Source: Caprella mutica
Lineage: Eukaryota; Arthropoda; Malacostraca; Amphipoda; Caprellidae
Direction: 5' to 3'
DNA length: 64,000 nt
Assembly: GCA_947561585.1 (NCBI GenBank)
Contig: CANNZV010002521.1
Location: 1-64,000, forward strand
Numbering within the stretch: the stretch's first letter is position 1; every line of letters begins with the position of its first letter. This document shows, piece after piece, positions 22,002 through 33,500 of the stretch. Below the pieces are notes generated by a model. That model was not told where the DNA came from and searched no databases. It worked only from the letters and a program-made list of their open reading frames with translations. The position numbers were made by a program, and so were the translations under genes.

Positions 22002-23528
22002 ATGACCACATCAGTTCCGATTACTGAGATCTCACAGGAGTTTAATCAGATCGTAGAAAGTGACCTTTCAGTTAGACCAAAGCGTGCCAACGTAGAATGT
22101 TCAACTTCACTACAGACTAAGTGCGAAGAGATATCTAGTGATATAATTGATATACTTCAGGAGGATATTAGTGACTATATTGAACCTCATTTGCTTAAAC
22201 AAAGAATTATCAAACTTAAAAAGTTATTAGCTTCTTTCTCGACAACATCGTCATTGCTAATTAAAAAATTGACCAAAGAGGGAGCCACTGAAGAGGCTCT
22301 AAACAACATTTCCGATAAAATTGCCACTAGGACTAATTGTAAGGAATTTATTGAGTTGGCGAATATGCGCGTCAGGAGGCTGGGAGACGAAAAACTGTCT
22401 AACATTGACACCATGAGTTTCGTGTCGGATTCTGTAGGTTCTGTTAATGTTGAACGTCAAATTGACACCGTGAACGTTGAAGTAGAAGAGCAGACCCAAT
22501 CTATTAGCGACAGTGTTCTGTTTCCAATTGCTCCTGTCCCTCGATCCAATAATTTCTTCCCACCCGAAACGTTCGTTGAGCGGTCTAACCCTGTTACCAC
22601 AGTTCCCGATCGTGGAATTACCAATGAAGATTATAGACAGTTTCAAAAATTAGATAGAGATCCGGAGGAAACTAGTTATGCTACGGCGAAGATTGAAGAG
22701 GCAGATCGATTTAAAAGTATTTTTTCGAATCAAATGAAGACTTTAAACCTCAATGATCATTTTCCTTGTATTACTTCTTCGCATAACAACCACAATCTAG
22801 CTAACGTAAATTACGTAACTACTAGTGTGTCATCAGGTTCGGTTGATAACCCGTCGAACTCCTTTGTACGTTCATCTAACCTAGACCGTGGAACTAGCAA
22901 TGTTTTTCATTATAATACTGAATCACTTAATCAGAAGTTAGTTGATCCGATTGCTCTCCACCTTGTCAAACAGGATTTGTTTAAAGAATCTATTGATCCA
23001 TTTGGGGGAGACCCTTCGACATTCCATTCTTGGAGAACTCTGCTCAATAATAAAATGGTAAACATCGAATTAAGTGCGATTGATCAGATATCAGTTCTCT
23101 TAGCCAATACTACCGGTGAGGCACATAAGATCGTTCATAGCTACCACACAGCCGGTGCCTCCAACCCCGTCGGGGCGCTCGCTAGGATTTGGCAGACGTT
23201 CGAGAAAAGATTTGGGTCTTCCTTGTTAATTTGTTCGTCGTTAAAGCAAAAGTTAGAATCATTCCCATCTATTAGACCACCAAACGTTAATGTTAAACTG
23301 TTGGACTATGTGTTGCTTTGTCGAATGATAGAATCCAGTTTGTGTGGTAATAACGAACTTTCCATATTTAACCTGGCGAGCGGTCAGCAAGTCGTTTGGA
23401 CTAAGTTGCCAGATTTCATGCAGCGTGCCTGGCGTCACGAAGGTGTAACGTACTCTAGAAATAACAACTGCGAAATTCCACCTTTTTCTGTTCTCGTTAA
23501 TTTCATTGAATCTAAAGCAGAGGAGTAG
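22002..23528 (+). CDS. BEL copy 1 Gag, capsid part (508 aa, ends at in-frame UAG)
   Basis: Starts at ATG 22002 (MTTSVPITE) and ends at TAG 23526-23528. The N-terminal about 120 residues are charged and helix-prone. A DUF1759-like BEL/Pao Gag region lies around 325-440, with a conserved-looking GGDPSTFHSW segment (F334 onward). No zinc knuckle is present; those lie after the stop, in the same frame. The reading frame continues without interruption into pol, so the stop is either a readthrough signal or an inactivating mutation shared by all three copies. The product would be the particle-forming protein. Copies 2 and 3 start MATSVP. Confidence 0.88.
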   Translation: MTTSVPITEISQEFNQIVESDLSVRPKRANVECSTSLQTKCEEISSDIIDILQEDISDYIEPHLLKQRIIKLKKLLASFSTTSSLLIKKLTKEGATEEALNNISDKIATRTNCKEFIELANMRVRRLGDEKLSNIDTMSFVSDSVGSVNVERQIDTVNVEVEEQTQSISDSVLFPIAPVPRSNNFFPPETFVERSNPVTTVPDRGITNEDYRQFQKLDRDPEETSYATAKIEEADRFKSIFSNQMKTLNLNDHFPCITSSHNNHNLANVNYVTTSVSSGSVDNPSNSFVRSSNLDRGTSNVFHYNTESLNQKLVDPIALHLVKQDLFKESIDPFGGDPSTFHSWRTLLNNKMVNIELSAIDQISVLLANTTGEAHKIVHSYHTAGASNPVGALARIWQTFEKRFGSSLLICSSLKQKLESFPSIRPPNVNVKLLDYVLLCRMIESSLCGNNELSIFNLASGQQVVWTKLPDFMQRAWRHEGVTYSRNNNCEIPPFSVLVNFIESKAEE

Positions 23529-26500
23529 AATAATCCTAACTATGCATGCCCTAACAACGTAGGCAATTCATTTAAATCAAACGACGTTCGTACCTTCAAG
23601 AAGGACTATACGATTGCAAGAAATGAGAGGAACTTCAAGATAAACGAAGAAAAGTCTCCAACGTGTTCGTATCACCAGAAGACTGGTCATCAGTTGTTAG
23701 ACTGCAATGTTTTCAAGAACTTACCTTATCACGCCAGACGAAGGTTCTCTCAAGAGAAGAACCTGTGTTTTAAGTGTTTAGGAGAACATAGGAGAGCCCT
23801 TTGCAAATCCAATGTCGTGTGCCAAAGATGCAAGAAAAATCACACAACACTAATGCCTTACGAAGAAATCATTGACGGCGGGAATTATTCGTCACCAGAA
23901 AGTAACTTCAAGAGGAAACCGTCTACCGATCACGTACAGTTGTGCAACTCCCTATGCGGAGGTGATCAGACATGGGCCAACTGTTCTAAGACTGTTCTAA
24001 CCGAAATATCTCATCCGAAATCTGCCATAAAGATCAAATGCTACACCATCATCGACGAACAGTCTAGTACTTCCTTTGTAGATCCTAAGGTGGCAGAGCT
24101 GCTGAATGTGTCTGGTCCCGAACGTGATTTCACACTGACAACGATGACCGGTTTCAGGAAGAAAACTACTGGGCAACTTATCAGTGGTTTGAAGGTCAGG
24201 GGAATCTGGGAGAAGAGAAGCTACAACATTCCACCCATCTACACAAGCGATTCAATTCCCGATTGCCGACATGAAGTTGCTTCTCCGAATGTGGTTAGGA
24301 TGCATCCACATATATCTCCCCTATCAAGATATTTCCCAGAAATAGACTCTTCGGCTGAGGTTCTTCTGCTGCTTGGACGTAACTGCGGAGACATAATGAA
24401 AACAAAGTGTCACGGAAATAGATTCCCATTTGCCCATCATACTGCTCTTGGGTGGGCATTGGTTGGGAGCGTATGCCCGGGGAAAGAAGATAACATGCAA
24501 GATAACTGCGTTCTCAAAGTTGGTCACGAACACTTCGATGCTGCCCCATGCTTTCCCGGTACGCCAAGACCGATTTCGCCATCCAACGTCTTCCTCGACT
24601 CAACGGACGATAACCTCCCTGGATTGTCGAGAGAAGACCAGAAGTTCATTTCGATAATGGAGGAGGGTGTAACTGTCAACGACAATGGTTTCCTTACCAT
24701 GCCCTTACCCTTTAAAGACGAAGATGTATCTCTCCCGAACAACAAGGTTGCAGTGCTCATGCGCACGAAAAACACCCTTATGAGATTGAGCCGTGATAAA
24801 GAAAGGCTAGACCAGTGCGTCGATGCAATGGACAAGAATATTAGAGCCGGCCAAGTTGAAGTCGTCCCATCATCAGAGGTCTTCCCTAAAGCTGTTGGAA
24901 AAGCTTGGTGGTTACCAGTTTTTCCGGTGACACACCGAAGGAAGAAAAAGACGAGACTTGTCTTTGACAGTTCTGCTCGTTACGGTGGCACTAGTCTCAA
25001 CGATTCCCTCCTCACAGGACCAGATGGGAACAACAAATTGAGAGGAGTACTGCTCAGATTCAGGAGCAGCGAGATCGGATACTCTGCAGATATAGAATCC
25101 ATGTTCTATAATTTCTACCTCGACGAAGAATCCAAGGACTTCACCCGCTTCTTTTGGTTCGATGAGAACAATCCCTCTAAAGATCTCGTCCAGTTCCGGG
25201 GTTGCGTACACTTATTTGGCAACAGTCCAAGCCCCGCAGTCGCTCACTATGGGTTGAACTACGCCGCAAATCATTCTGATGGAACCTTGAAAAATTCCAG
25301 AGAATTTATAAAACGTAATTTCTACGTAGACGATGGTCTGGCAAGCTCTCGCACAGTTGAGGAAGCTATGGACACTCTACACGGAGCCGTCAAGATGTTG
25401 AAGAACTTCGGAATAAGACTTCATAAATTTGCATCCAATAGCAAAGAACTGCTTGAGCAGTTTCCTGAAAGTGAAAGATGGGATGCTTCTTCAAGTTCTG
25501 GTGACTCTACCATACAGGGTGCCTTGGGTCTTCAATGGGACCTTAGCTCAGATCAGTTGTTCGTGAATTATGAGGTACCTAATAGAGAATTTACAAAGAG
25601 AGGCTTGCTCTCTACAATAAACGGTGTATTCGATACTCTGGGCATAGTGAGTCCTGTTACACTGGGAGGAAGACTAATCCAGCGACGTGTGTTCCAACAG
25701 GAAACCAGTGATAACGTTCTTGACTGGGATGAACCTCTCTCAGATAGCCTCTTGCCAGAGTGGAATGCCTGGAAAAGATCTGTGGCTACATTAGGACAAG
25801 TGAAATTACCCAGAAGCTATATTCCATTGAACTTTGGAAAGATCGAACAAAGAGAGCTTCACATATTCGCAGACGCTTCTGAGTCTGCAATTGGCTATGT
25901 CTCCTATATGAAACTAATCAACGAATCGAGTGACGTACACGTATCTTTCATAGTCAGCAAATCAAATGTGTTGCCCAGAGCGGCAATCTCTATACCGAGA
26001 GCAGAATTGTGTGCTGCCCTCGAGGCATCTGATATCTCTCGAACACTTTCTGAAGAGTTACTAGTTTCAAATGATGATATATATCTATATTCCGATAGTA
26101 AAGTTGTCTTAGGATATATTAATAATACTGACAGGAGATTTACTAACTATGTGACTAATAGAGTTTTTTCTATATTAAAGGTAACTAATCCTCTACAGTG
26201 GTCCTATGTGCCGACAGATGCCAATCCTGCAGATGTTGCTAGTCGACCAAACACTGTGGAGACGCTCTTGAGCTCGTCATGGCTCAGGGGACCGGACTTC
26301 CTGTGGACTTGCTCCAATCCTGCCTTCTCTGTCGAGAGGGTTAACGATCTTCCTGAACTGAAGTCCCTTGTAACTGGCCTGGAGGATCTTGATCAGGATA
26401 GAACTAGCATCGTTTCTGAATGTACCTCTACATGGTTAAGAGCTATAAACGTCGCTAAGTATATTCTTAGGCTCACTAGGCTCGTTTATCGAGCTAGACA

Positions 26501-27917
26501 GAAACTGGGAATCTCCATTGCCCCTCGAAGTCTCACAATAAGCGATCTTGAGGCTGCATCAGCTATAATATCTCAAGAGCAGAAGATTGAGTTTGGAGAC
26601 GTTATTGCCTCTCTCAAGAAGACTGGACACTCCAGGTTCAGCCACTTAGCGTCGTTGGATCCTTTTTTAGATCGGAATGGAATCATGAGGGTAGCTGGTC
26701 GTCTGAAAGACTCTTTATTGCCGTTCTCTCAAAAGCACCCCATCATACTGCCTAGAAAAAGCAGAGCAACAGCGTTGATCGTCAAGCATTACCATGAAAG
26801 GATACTCCATCAAGGAAGACACATCACAAGTGGGGCTTTGAGACAGGCTGGTTATCACGTTCATAAGGGCACAAAACTACTGAAAACTATTATAAGCGAT
26901 TGCGTGATATGCAAGAAGCTGAGAGGTGCTCCAATGACGCAAATGATGTCTAACCTTCCCTTCCATCGATTGCAAGAAACTCCACCTTCCACACACTGTG
27001 GCCTAGACGTCTTTGGACCCTTCCTGATCACGGAGGGGAAAGCAACCCGCAAAAATTGCGCGTCGAAGAAGCTATGGGCTCTTTTGCTGACTTGCAGGGC
27101 TAGTAGAGCCGTTCACATAGAGCCCTTAGTTGGTCTAGATACATCTAGCATGCTTAACGCAATCAGTCGATTTTCCTCAGTTAGAGGAAATGCAAAACAC
27201 TACTACTGTGACAGAGGTACTAATTTCGTGGCTGCACAGAAGACTAATCAGAACGAGATGGCGTTCGATTCTGTGGCCGAAGGCATGTTGAACAGTGGTG
27301 TTACATGGCACTTTAATCCTGCCCACTCAAGCCACCATGGAGGTGTATGGGAGAGGAAAGTGGGATCCATTCGGAGGGTTCTCGAGGCTTCTCTCCTCAA
27401 CCTTAAAACGAGACTGCCGACTAGAGACGAGATGACCACATTCCTAGCCGAAGCAAGGAGCATTGTCAATAATACTCCAATGTGGACCATCTCTGGTGAC
27501 CCTAAAGACCCTCTACCACTCACACCCGCAATGCTTCTCACTCTACGCGATAATCCTAATCCTCCACCTTTGGATGAGTTCACTGAATGTGATCTGCTGG
27601 CCTATGGAAAAAGTCGTTGGAGAAGGGGTCAATATCTAGCTGACTGTTTCTGGAAAACTTGGAGAAAGATGTACCTTCAAGATCTGCAAGAAAGAAGCAA
27701 GTGGACTAAGATAAGGACCAACCTAAGAGTCGGCAACATTGTTCTACTCCGCGACAAGAGCATGAAGAGAAATGTGTGGCCATTGGCAACCGTCGAAGCG
27801 GTTAGAAGAGGCTCTGACAATCTGGTCAGATCTGCTCACGTTCGTACTTCAAACGGCAGGATTTACTCTCGTCCTATATCAGAGTTGATATTGATTTTGC
27901 AACCAGATGAGAGTTAA
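23529..27917 (+). CDS. BEL copy 1 nucleocapsid-Pol (1462 codons in frame with gag)
   Basis: Open frame from just after the UAG to TAA 27915-27917; an independent start is not obvious (the first downstream TTG is at 23694). Numbering from the gag ATG: zinc motifs C555/H558/H563/C568 and C589/C592/H596/C601; aspartic protease DEQSS with D685 (Gln where many retroelements have Gly, as in some BEL proteins); RT D1030 and YVDD 1108-1111; RNase H D1291 and D1365 (YSDSK); an integrase zinc region ending CVICKK; integrase D1669, D1737 and E1784; and a DUF5641-type C-terminal domain. No other stop or frameshift is present, so this is the best preserved of the three copies. It would supply the enzymes for reverse transcription and integration, if translated as a readthrough fusion. 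Confidence 0.92.
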   Translation, partial: NNPNYACPNNVGNSFKSNDVRTFKKDYTIARNERNFKINEEKSPTCSYHQKTGHQLLDCNVFKNLPYHARRRFSQEKNLCFKCLGEHRRALCKSNVVCQRCKKNHTTLMPYEEIIDGGNYSSPESNFKRKPSTDHVQLCNSLCGGDQTWANCSKTVLTEISHPKSAIKIKCYTIIDEQSSTSFVDPKVAELLNVSGPERDFTLTTMTGFRKKTTGQLISGLKVRGIWEKRSYNIPPIYTSDSIPDCRHEVASPNVVRMHPHISPLSRYFPEIDSSAEVLLLLGRNCGDIMKTKCHGNRFPFAHHTALGWALVGSVCPGKEDNMQDNCVLKVGHEHFDAAPCFPGTPRPISPSNVFLDSTDDNLPGLSREDQKFISIMEEGVTVNDNGFLTMPLPFKDEDVSLPNNKVAVLMRTKNTLMRLSRDKERLDQCVDAMDKNIRAGQVEVVPSSEVFPKAVGKAWWLPVFPVTHRRKKKTRLVFDSSARYGGTSLNDSLLTGPDGNNKLRGVLLRFRSSEIGYSADIESMFYNFYLDEESKDFTRFFWFDENNPSKDLVQFRGCVHLFGNSPSPAVAHYGLNYAANHSDGTLKNSREFIKRNFYVDDGLASSRTVEEAMDTLHGAVKMLKNFGIRLHKFASNSKELLEQFPESERWDASSSSGDSTIQGALGLQWDLSSDQLFVNYEVPNREFTKRGLLSTINGVFDTLGIVSPVTLGGRLIQRRVFQQETSDNVLDWDEPLSDSLLPEWNAWKRSVATLGQVKLPRSYIPLNFGKIEQRELHIFADASESAIGYVSYMKLINESSDVHVSFIVSKSNVLPRAAISIPRAELCAALEASDISRTLSEELLVSNDDIYLYSDSKVVLGYINNTDRRFTNYVTNRVFSILKVTNPLQWSYVPTDANPADVASRPNTVETLLSSSWLRGPDFLWTCSNPAFSVERVNDLPELKSLVTGLEDLDQDRTSIVSECTSTWLRAINVAKYILRLTRLVYRARQKLGISIAPRSLTISDLEAASAIISQEQKIEFGDVIASLKKTGHSRFSHLASLDPFLDRNGIMRVAGRLKDSLLPFSQKHPIILPRKSRATALIVKHYHERILHQGRHITSGALRQAGYHVHKGTKLLKTIISDCVICKKLRGAPMTQMMSNLPFHRLQETPPSTHCGLDVFGPFLITEGKATRKNCASKKLWALLLTCRASRAVHIEPLVGLDTSSMLNAISRFSSVRGNAKHYYCDRGTNFVAAQKTNQNEMAFDSVAEGMLNSGVTWHFNPAHSSHHGGVWERKVGSIRRVLEASLLNLKTRLPTRDEMTTFLAEARSIVNNTPMWTISGDPKDPLPLTPAMLLTLRDNPNPPPLDEFTECDLLAYGKSRWRRGQYLADCFWKTWRKMYLQDLQERSKWTKIRTNLRVGNIVLLRDKSMKRNVWPLATVEAVRRGSDNLVRSAHVRTSNGRIYSRPISELILILQPDES

Positions 27918-28004
27918 AGTATTTAGTTTTCATCGATTGTATAAATGTTGTATGTTTGTATGCTCTGTAATTTGATATTGCAACCGTCCGTTGCCAGGTG
28001 GGAG
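27918..28004 (+). promoter_or_regulatory. BEL copy 1 3' untranslated segment and polypurine tract
   Basis: Short spacer after the pol stop, ending in the purine tract AGGTGGGAG (27996-28004) immediately before TGTGCTGG of LTR2. The tract is not all purine (one T). Identical tracts precede LTR3 (34972-34980) and LTR4 (41950-41958). Confidence 0.75.
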
Positions 28005-28800
28005 TGTGCTGGAATCCCTCCAGTTTTCTTTCATTTTAATCCAATAAATTATTACACCTATTTTAAAAGCCTGCCAATGTATATTTCCATTTTGATATTT
28101 TAACTCATCGCACCTCCTTTTCCGTTCCAATAATGTAAACCTAAAGCTAATCTGTAAAACGTTCATTAACATTTTAACATTGTGTCATGTAGCAGGTGTC
28201 TGTGTGTGGCTGGTATAAATGAGTGATTGGGAGTCGGGCATTTTAATTATTTTAGTTCTATTTCTCGTGTTCATTATTTATTCAATAATCTTTAATATAT
28301 GTATTTTTTCAGATCCAATTATGTAAACTATTAATCCAGCTAAACGTAACGTGACACACCCTATCGTAAAGTAAATATTAAATTCGCAGTCGTAAGGAGG
28401 TTTTCATCTTGTCGCCTAATCTATTTTATGTAGCTCCAGCTACTAGAGTAAGTTTATTCTAACATACCGTTTTTTAACTTGCTAACATAACCATGTGTAT
28501 ATAATTTTTTAAATGTATAACTTCTATAAAGTTGGTTAATTTTGTTTATTGATATGATACAACCGGTAATACGTTGCATCACTCTACGTCCATGACCTAT
28601 AAAATCATAGACCCTCGCTAGTTTAGTTTTTACTTCAAATAAATTTTACTATATTTTTTAACTGTATATATTCATATTTGTATTAGGTAGGTTTATCAAT
28701 TTTTGTGACTTTTTTTAAATAAATGTATTTTACAGGTCACTAAATAAAACGTAGAAAGAAACGACTTCTCTTTTCCACTACGCGAAAGCATTTCGCGACA
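28005..28800 (+). repeat. BEL LTR2 (internal, mosaic)
   Basis: A 796-bp LTR acting as 3' LTR of copy 1 and 5' LTR of copy 2. Its left variants match LTR3 and LTR4 (for example CTTTCAT, CTAAACG, GTAAGG, AATCTAT, GCTCC, CCATGTG). From about 28498 on its variants match LTR1 (GTGTATAT, CTATAAAG, ACTATATT, CACTAAAT, intact hairpin). It has one private base deletion (TTTATTCT). Confidence 0.95.
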
Positions 28801-28978
28801 GTGACTCTAGTGGACTACAGGACAGGTAGAGGCGAGCACGACCACACGGACTTCAGAGTAGAAGACCACTCTTCGATGTCCACTCGAAAGTAACGTTATC
28901 TTCACACTTATTCTGACACGCTGCTTCACACTCACTATTACACTTATTTATTCAGTTACTGGTCATCATAATCACGAA
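28801..28978 (+). other. BEL leader, copy 2
   Basis: 178 bp, the same leader as in copy 1, ending at the gag ATG at 28979. No additional feature is visible. Confidence 0.6.
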
Positions 28979-30504
28979 ATGGCCACATCAGTTCCGATTA
29001 CTGAGATCTCACAGGAGTTTAATCAGATCGTAGAAAGTGACCTTTCAGTTAGACCAAAGCGTGCCAACGTAGAATGTTCAACTTCACTACAGACTAAGTG
29101 CGAAGAGATATCTAGTGATATAATTGATATACTTCAGGAGGATATTAGTGACTATATTGAACCTCATTTGCTTAAACAAAGAATTATCAAACTTAAAAAG
29201 TTATTAGCTTCTTTCTCGACAACATCGTCATTGCTAATTAAAAAATTGACCAAAGAGGGAGCCACTGAAGAGGCTCTAAACAACATTTCCGATAAAATTG
29301 CCACTAGGACTAATTGTAAGGAATTTATTGAGTTGGCGAATATGCGCGTCAGGAGGCTGGGAGACGAAAAACTGTCTAACATTGACACCATGAGTTTCGT
29401 GTCGGATTCTGTAGGTTCTGTTAATGTTGAACGTCAAATTGACACCGTGAACGTTGAAGTAGAAGAGCAGACCCAATCTATTAGCGACAGTGTTCTGTTT
29501 CCAATTGCTCCTGTCCCTCGATCCAATAATTTCTTCCCACCCGAAACGTTCGTTGAGCGGTCTAACCCTGTTACCACAGTTCCCGATCGTGGAATTACCA
29601 ATGAAGATTATAGACAGTTCAAAAATTAGATAGAGATCCGGAGGAAACTAGTTATGCTACGGCGAAGATTGAAGAGGCAGATCGATTTAAAAGTATTTTT
29701 TCGAATCAAATGAAGACTTTAAACCTCAATGATCATTTTCCTTGTATTACTTCTTCGCATAACAACCACAATCTAGCTAACGTAAATTACCTAACTACTA
29801 GTGTGTCATCAGGTTCGGTTGATAACCCGTCGAACTCCTTTGTACGTTCATCTAACCTAGACCGTGGAACTAGCAATGTTTTTCATTATAATACTGAATC
29901 ACTTAATCAGAAGTTAGTTGATCCGATTGCTCTCCACCTTGTCAAACAGGATTTGTTTAAAGAATCTATTGATCCATTTGGGGGAGACCCTTCGACATTC
30001 CATTCTTGGAGAACTCTGCTCAATAATAAAATGGTAAACATCGAATTAAGTGCGATTGATCAGATATCAGTTCTCTTAGCCAATACTACCGGTGAGGCAC
30101 ATAAGATCGTTCATAGCTACCACACAGCCGGTGCCTCCAACCCCGTCGGGGCGCTCGCTAGGATTTGGCAGACGTTCGAGAAAAGATTTGGGTCTTCCTT
30201 GTTAATTTGTTCGTCGTTAAAGCAAAAGTTAGAATCATTCCCATCTATTAGACCACCAAACGTTAATGTTAAACTGTTGGACTATGTGTTGCTTTGTCGA
30301 ATGATAGAATCCAGTTTGTGTGGTAATAACGAACTTTCCATATTTAACCTGGCGAGCGGTCAGCAAGTCGTTTGGACTAAGTTGCCAGATTTCATGCAGC
30401 GTGCCTGGCGTCACGAAGGTGTAACGTACTCTAGAAATAACAACTGCGAAATTCCACCTTTTTCTGTTCTCGTTAATTTCATTGAATCTAAAGCAGAGGA
30501 GTAG
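28979..30504 (+). pseudogene. BEL copy 2 gag, broken by a 1-bp deletion
   Basis: Same protein as copy 1 gag up to about residue 213. One T is missing from the TTT run at 29618-29619 compared with copies 1 and 3. The frame then stops at TAG 29627-29629 after 216 codons. The original frame is open again from about 29630 to the shared UAG at 30502-30504, and includes the DUF1759-like region. The break separates gag from pol, so this copy should not make a full Gag. The rest is nearly identical to copy 1. Confidence 0.93.
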
Positions 30505-33500
30505 AATAATCCTAACTATGCATGCCCTAACAACGTAGGCAATTCATTTAAATCAAACGACGTTCGTACCTTCAAGAAGGACTATACGATTGCAAGAAAT
30601 GAGAGGAACTTCAAGATAAACGAAGAAAAGTCTCCAACGTGTTCGTATCACCAGAAGACTGGTCATCAGTTGTTAGACTGCAATGTTTTCAAGAACTTAC
30701 CTTATCACGCCAGACGAAGGTTCTCTCAAGAGAAGAACCTGTGTTTTAAGTGTTTAGGAGAACATAGGAGAGCCCTTTGCAAATCCAATGTCGTGTGCCA
30801 AAGATGCAAGAAAAATCACACAACACTAATGCCTTACGAAGAAATCATTGACGGCGGGAATTATTCGTCACCAGAAAGTAACTTCAAGAGGAAACCGTCT
30901 ACCGATCACGTACAGTTGTGCAACTCCCTATGCGGAGGTGATCAGACATGGGCCAACTGTTCTAAGACTGTTCTAACCGAAATATCTCATCCGAAATCTG
31001 CCATAAAGATCAAATGCTACACCATCATCGACGAACAGTCTAGTACTTCCTTTGTAGATCCTAAGGTGGCAGAGCTGCTGAATGTGTCTGGTCCCGAACG
31101 TGATTTCACACTGACAACGATGACCGGTTTCAGGAAGAAAACTACTGGGCAACTTATCAGTGGTTTGAAGGTCAGGGGAATCTGGGAGAAGAGAAGCTAC
31201 AACATTCCACCCATCTACACAAGCGATTCAATTCCCGATTGCCGACATGAAGTTGCTTCTCCGAATGTGGTTAGGATGCATCCACATATATCTCCCCTAT
31301 CAAGATATTTCCCAGAAATAGACTCTTCGGCTGAGGTTCTTCTGCTGCTTGGACGTAACTGCGGAGACATAATGAAAACAAAGTGTCACGGAAATAGATT
31401 CCCATTTGCCCATCATACTGCTCTTGGGTGGGCATTGGTTGGGAGCGTATGCCCGGGGAAAGAAGATAACATGCAAGATAACTGCGTTCTCAAAGTTGGT
31501 CACGAACACTTCGATGCTGCCCCATGCTTTCCCGGTACGCCAAGACCGATTTCGCCATCCAACGTCTTCCTCGACTCAACGGACGATAACCTCCCTGGAT
31601 TGTCGAGAGAAGACCAGAAGTTCATTTCGATAATGGAGGAGGGTGTAACTGTCAACGACAATGGTTTCCTTACCATGCCCTTACCCTTTAAAGACGAAGA
31701 TGTATCTCTCCCGAACAACAAGGTTGCAGTGCTCATGCGCACGAAAAACACCCTTATGAGATTGAGCCGTGATAAAGAAAGGCTAGACCAGTGCGTCGAT
31801 GCAATGGACAAGAATATTAGAGCCGGCCAAGTTGAAGTCGTCCCATCATCAGAGGTCTTCCCTAAAGCTGTTGGAAAAGCTTGGTGGTTACCAGTTTTTC
31901 CGGTGACACACCGAAGGAAGAAAAAGACGAGACTTGTCTTTGACAGTTCTGCTCGTTACGGTGGCACTAGTCTCAACGATTCCCTCCTCACAGGACCAGA
32001 TGGGAACAACAAATTGAGAGGAGTACTGCTCAGATTCAGGAGCAGCGAGATCGGATACTCTGCAGATATAGAATCCATGTTCTATAATTTCTACCTCGAC
32101 GAAGAATCCAAGGACTTCACCCGCTTCTTTTGGTTCGATGAGAACAATCCCTCTAAAGATCTCGTCCAGTTCCGGGGTTGCGTACACTTATTTGGCAACA
32201 GTCCAAGCCCCGCAGTCGCTCACTATGGGTTGAACTACGCCGCAAATCATTCTGATGGAACCTTGAAAAATTCCAGAGAATTTATAAAACGTAATTTCTA
32301 CGTAGACGATGGTCTGGCAAGCTCTCGCACAGTTGAGGAAGCTATGGACACTCTACACGGAGCCGTCAAGATGTTGAAGAACTTCGGAATAAGACTTCAT
32401 AAATTTGCATCCAATAGCAAAGAACTGCTTGAGCAGTTTCCTGAAAGTGAAAGATGGGATGCTTCTTCAAGTTCTGGTGACTCTACCATACAGGGTGCCT
32501 TGGGTCTTCAATGGGACCTTAGCTCAGATCAGTTGTTCGTGAATTATGAGGTACCTAATAGAGAATTTACAAAGAGAGGCTTGCTCTCTACAATAAACGG
32601 TGTATTCGATACTCTGGGCATAGTGAGTCCTGTTACACTGGGAGGAAGACTAATCCAGCGACGTGTGTTCCAACAGGAAACCAGTGATAACGTTCTTGAC
32701 TGGGATGAACCTCTCTCAGATAGCCTCTTGCCAGAGTGGAATGCCTGGAAAAGATCTGTGGCTACATTAGGACAAGTGAAATTACCCAGAAGCTATATTC
32801 CATTGAACTTTGGAAAGATCGAACAAAGAGAGCTTCACATATTCGCAGACGCTTCTGAGTCTGCAATTGGCTATGTCTCCTATATGAAACTAATCAACGA
32901 ATCGAGTGACGTACACGTATCTTTCATAGTCAGCAAATCAAATGTGTTGCCCAGAGCGGCAATCTCTATACCGAGAGCAGAATTGTGTGCTGCCCTCGAG
33001 GCATCTGATATCTCTCGAACACTTTCTGAAGAGTTACTAGTTTCAAATGATGATATATATCTATATTCCGATAGTAAAGTTGTCTTAGGATATATTAATA
33101 ATACTGACAGGAGATTTACTAACTATGTGACTAATAGAGTTTTTTCTATATTAAAGGTAACTAATCCTCTACAGTGGTCCTATGTGCCGACAGATGCCAA
33201 TCCTGCAGATGTTGCTAGTCGACCAAACACTGTGGAGACGCTCTTGAGGTCGTCATGGCTCAGGGGACCGGACTTCCTGTGGACTTGCTCCAATCCTGCC
33301 TTCTCTGTCGAGAGGGTTAACGATCTTCCTGAACTGAAGTCCCTTGTAACTGGCCTGGAGGATCTTGATCAGGATAGAACTAGCATCGTTTCTGAATGTA
33401 CCTCTACATGGTTAAGAGCTATAAACGTCGCTAAGTATATTCTTAGGCTCACTAGGCTCGTTTATCGAGCTAGACAGAAACTGGGAATCTCCATTGCCCC

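Noticed and set aside
24324..25211. Antisense frames of 69-111 residues across the BEL pol region, repeated in each copy
   Set aside because: They mirror the real pol coding sequence on the opposite strand and recur only because the three copies are nearly identical.
27991..28010. Similarity of the BEL polypurine region (CAGGTGGGAG) to the satellite (CAGGTGGGAT)
   Set aside because: The match is ten bases with no wider similarity; chance is sufficient, and the tract lies inside all three internal regions.
27930..28172. Minus-strand frame across the BEL 3' end and LTR
   Set aside because: It crosses the internal region-LTR boundary and has no recognisable content; it recurs at every such boundary.
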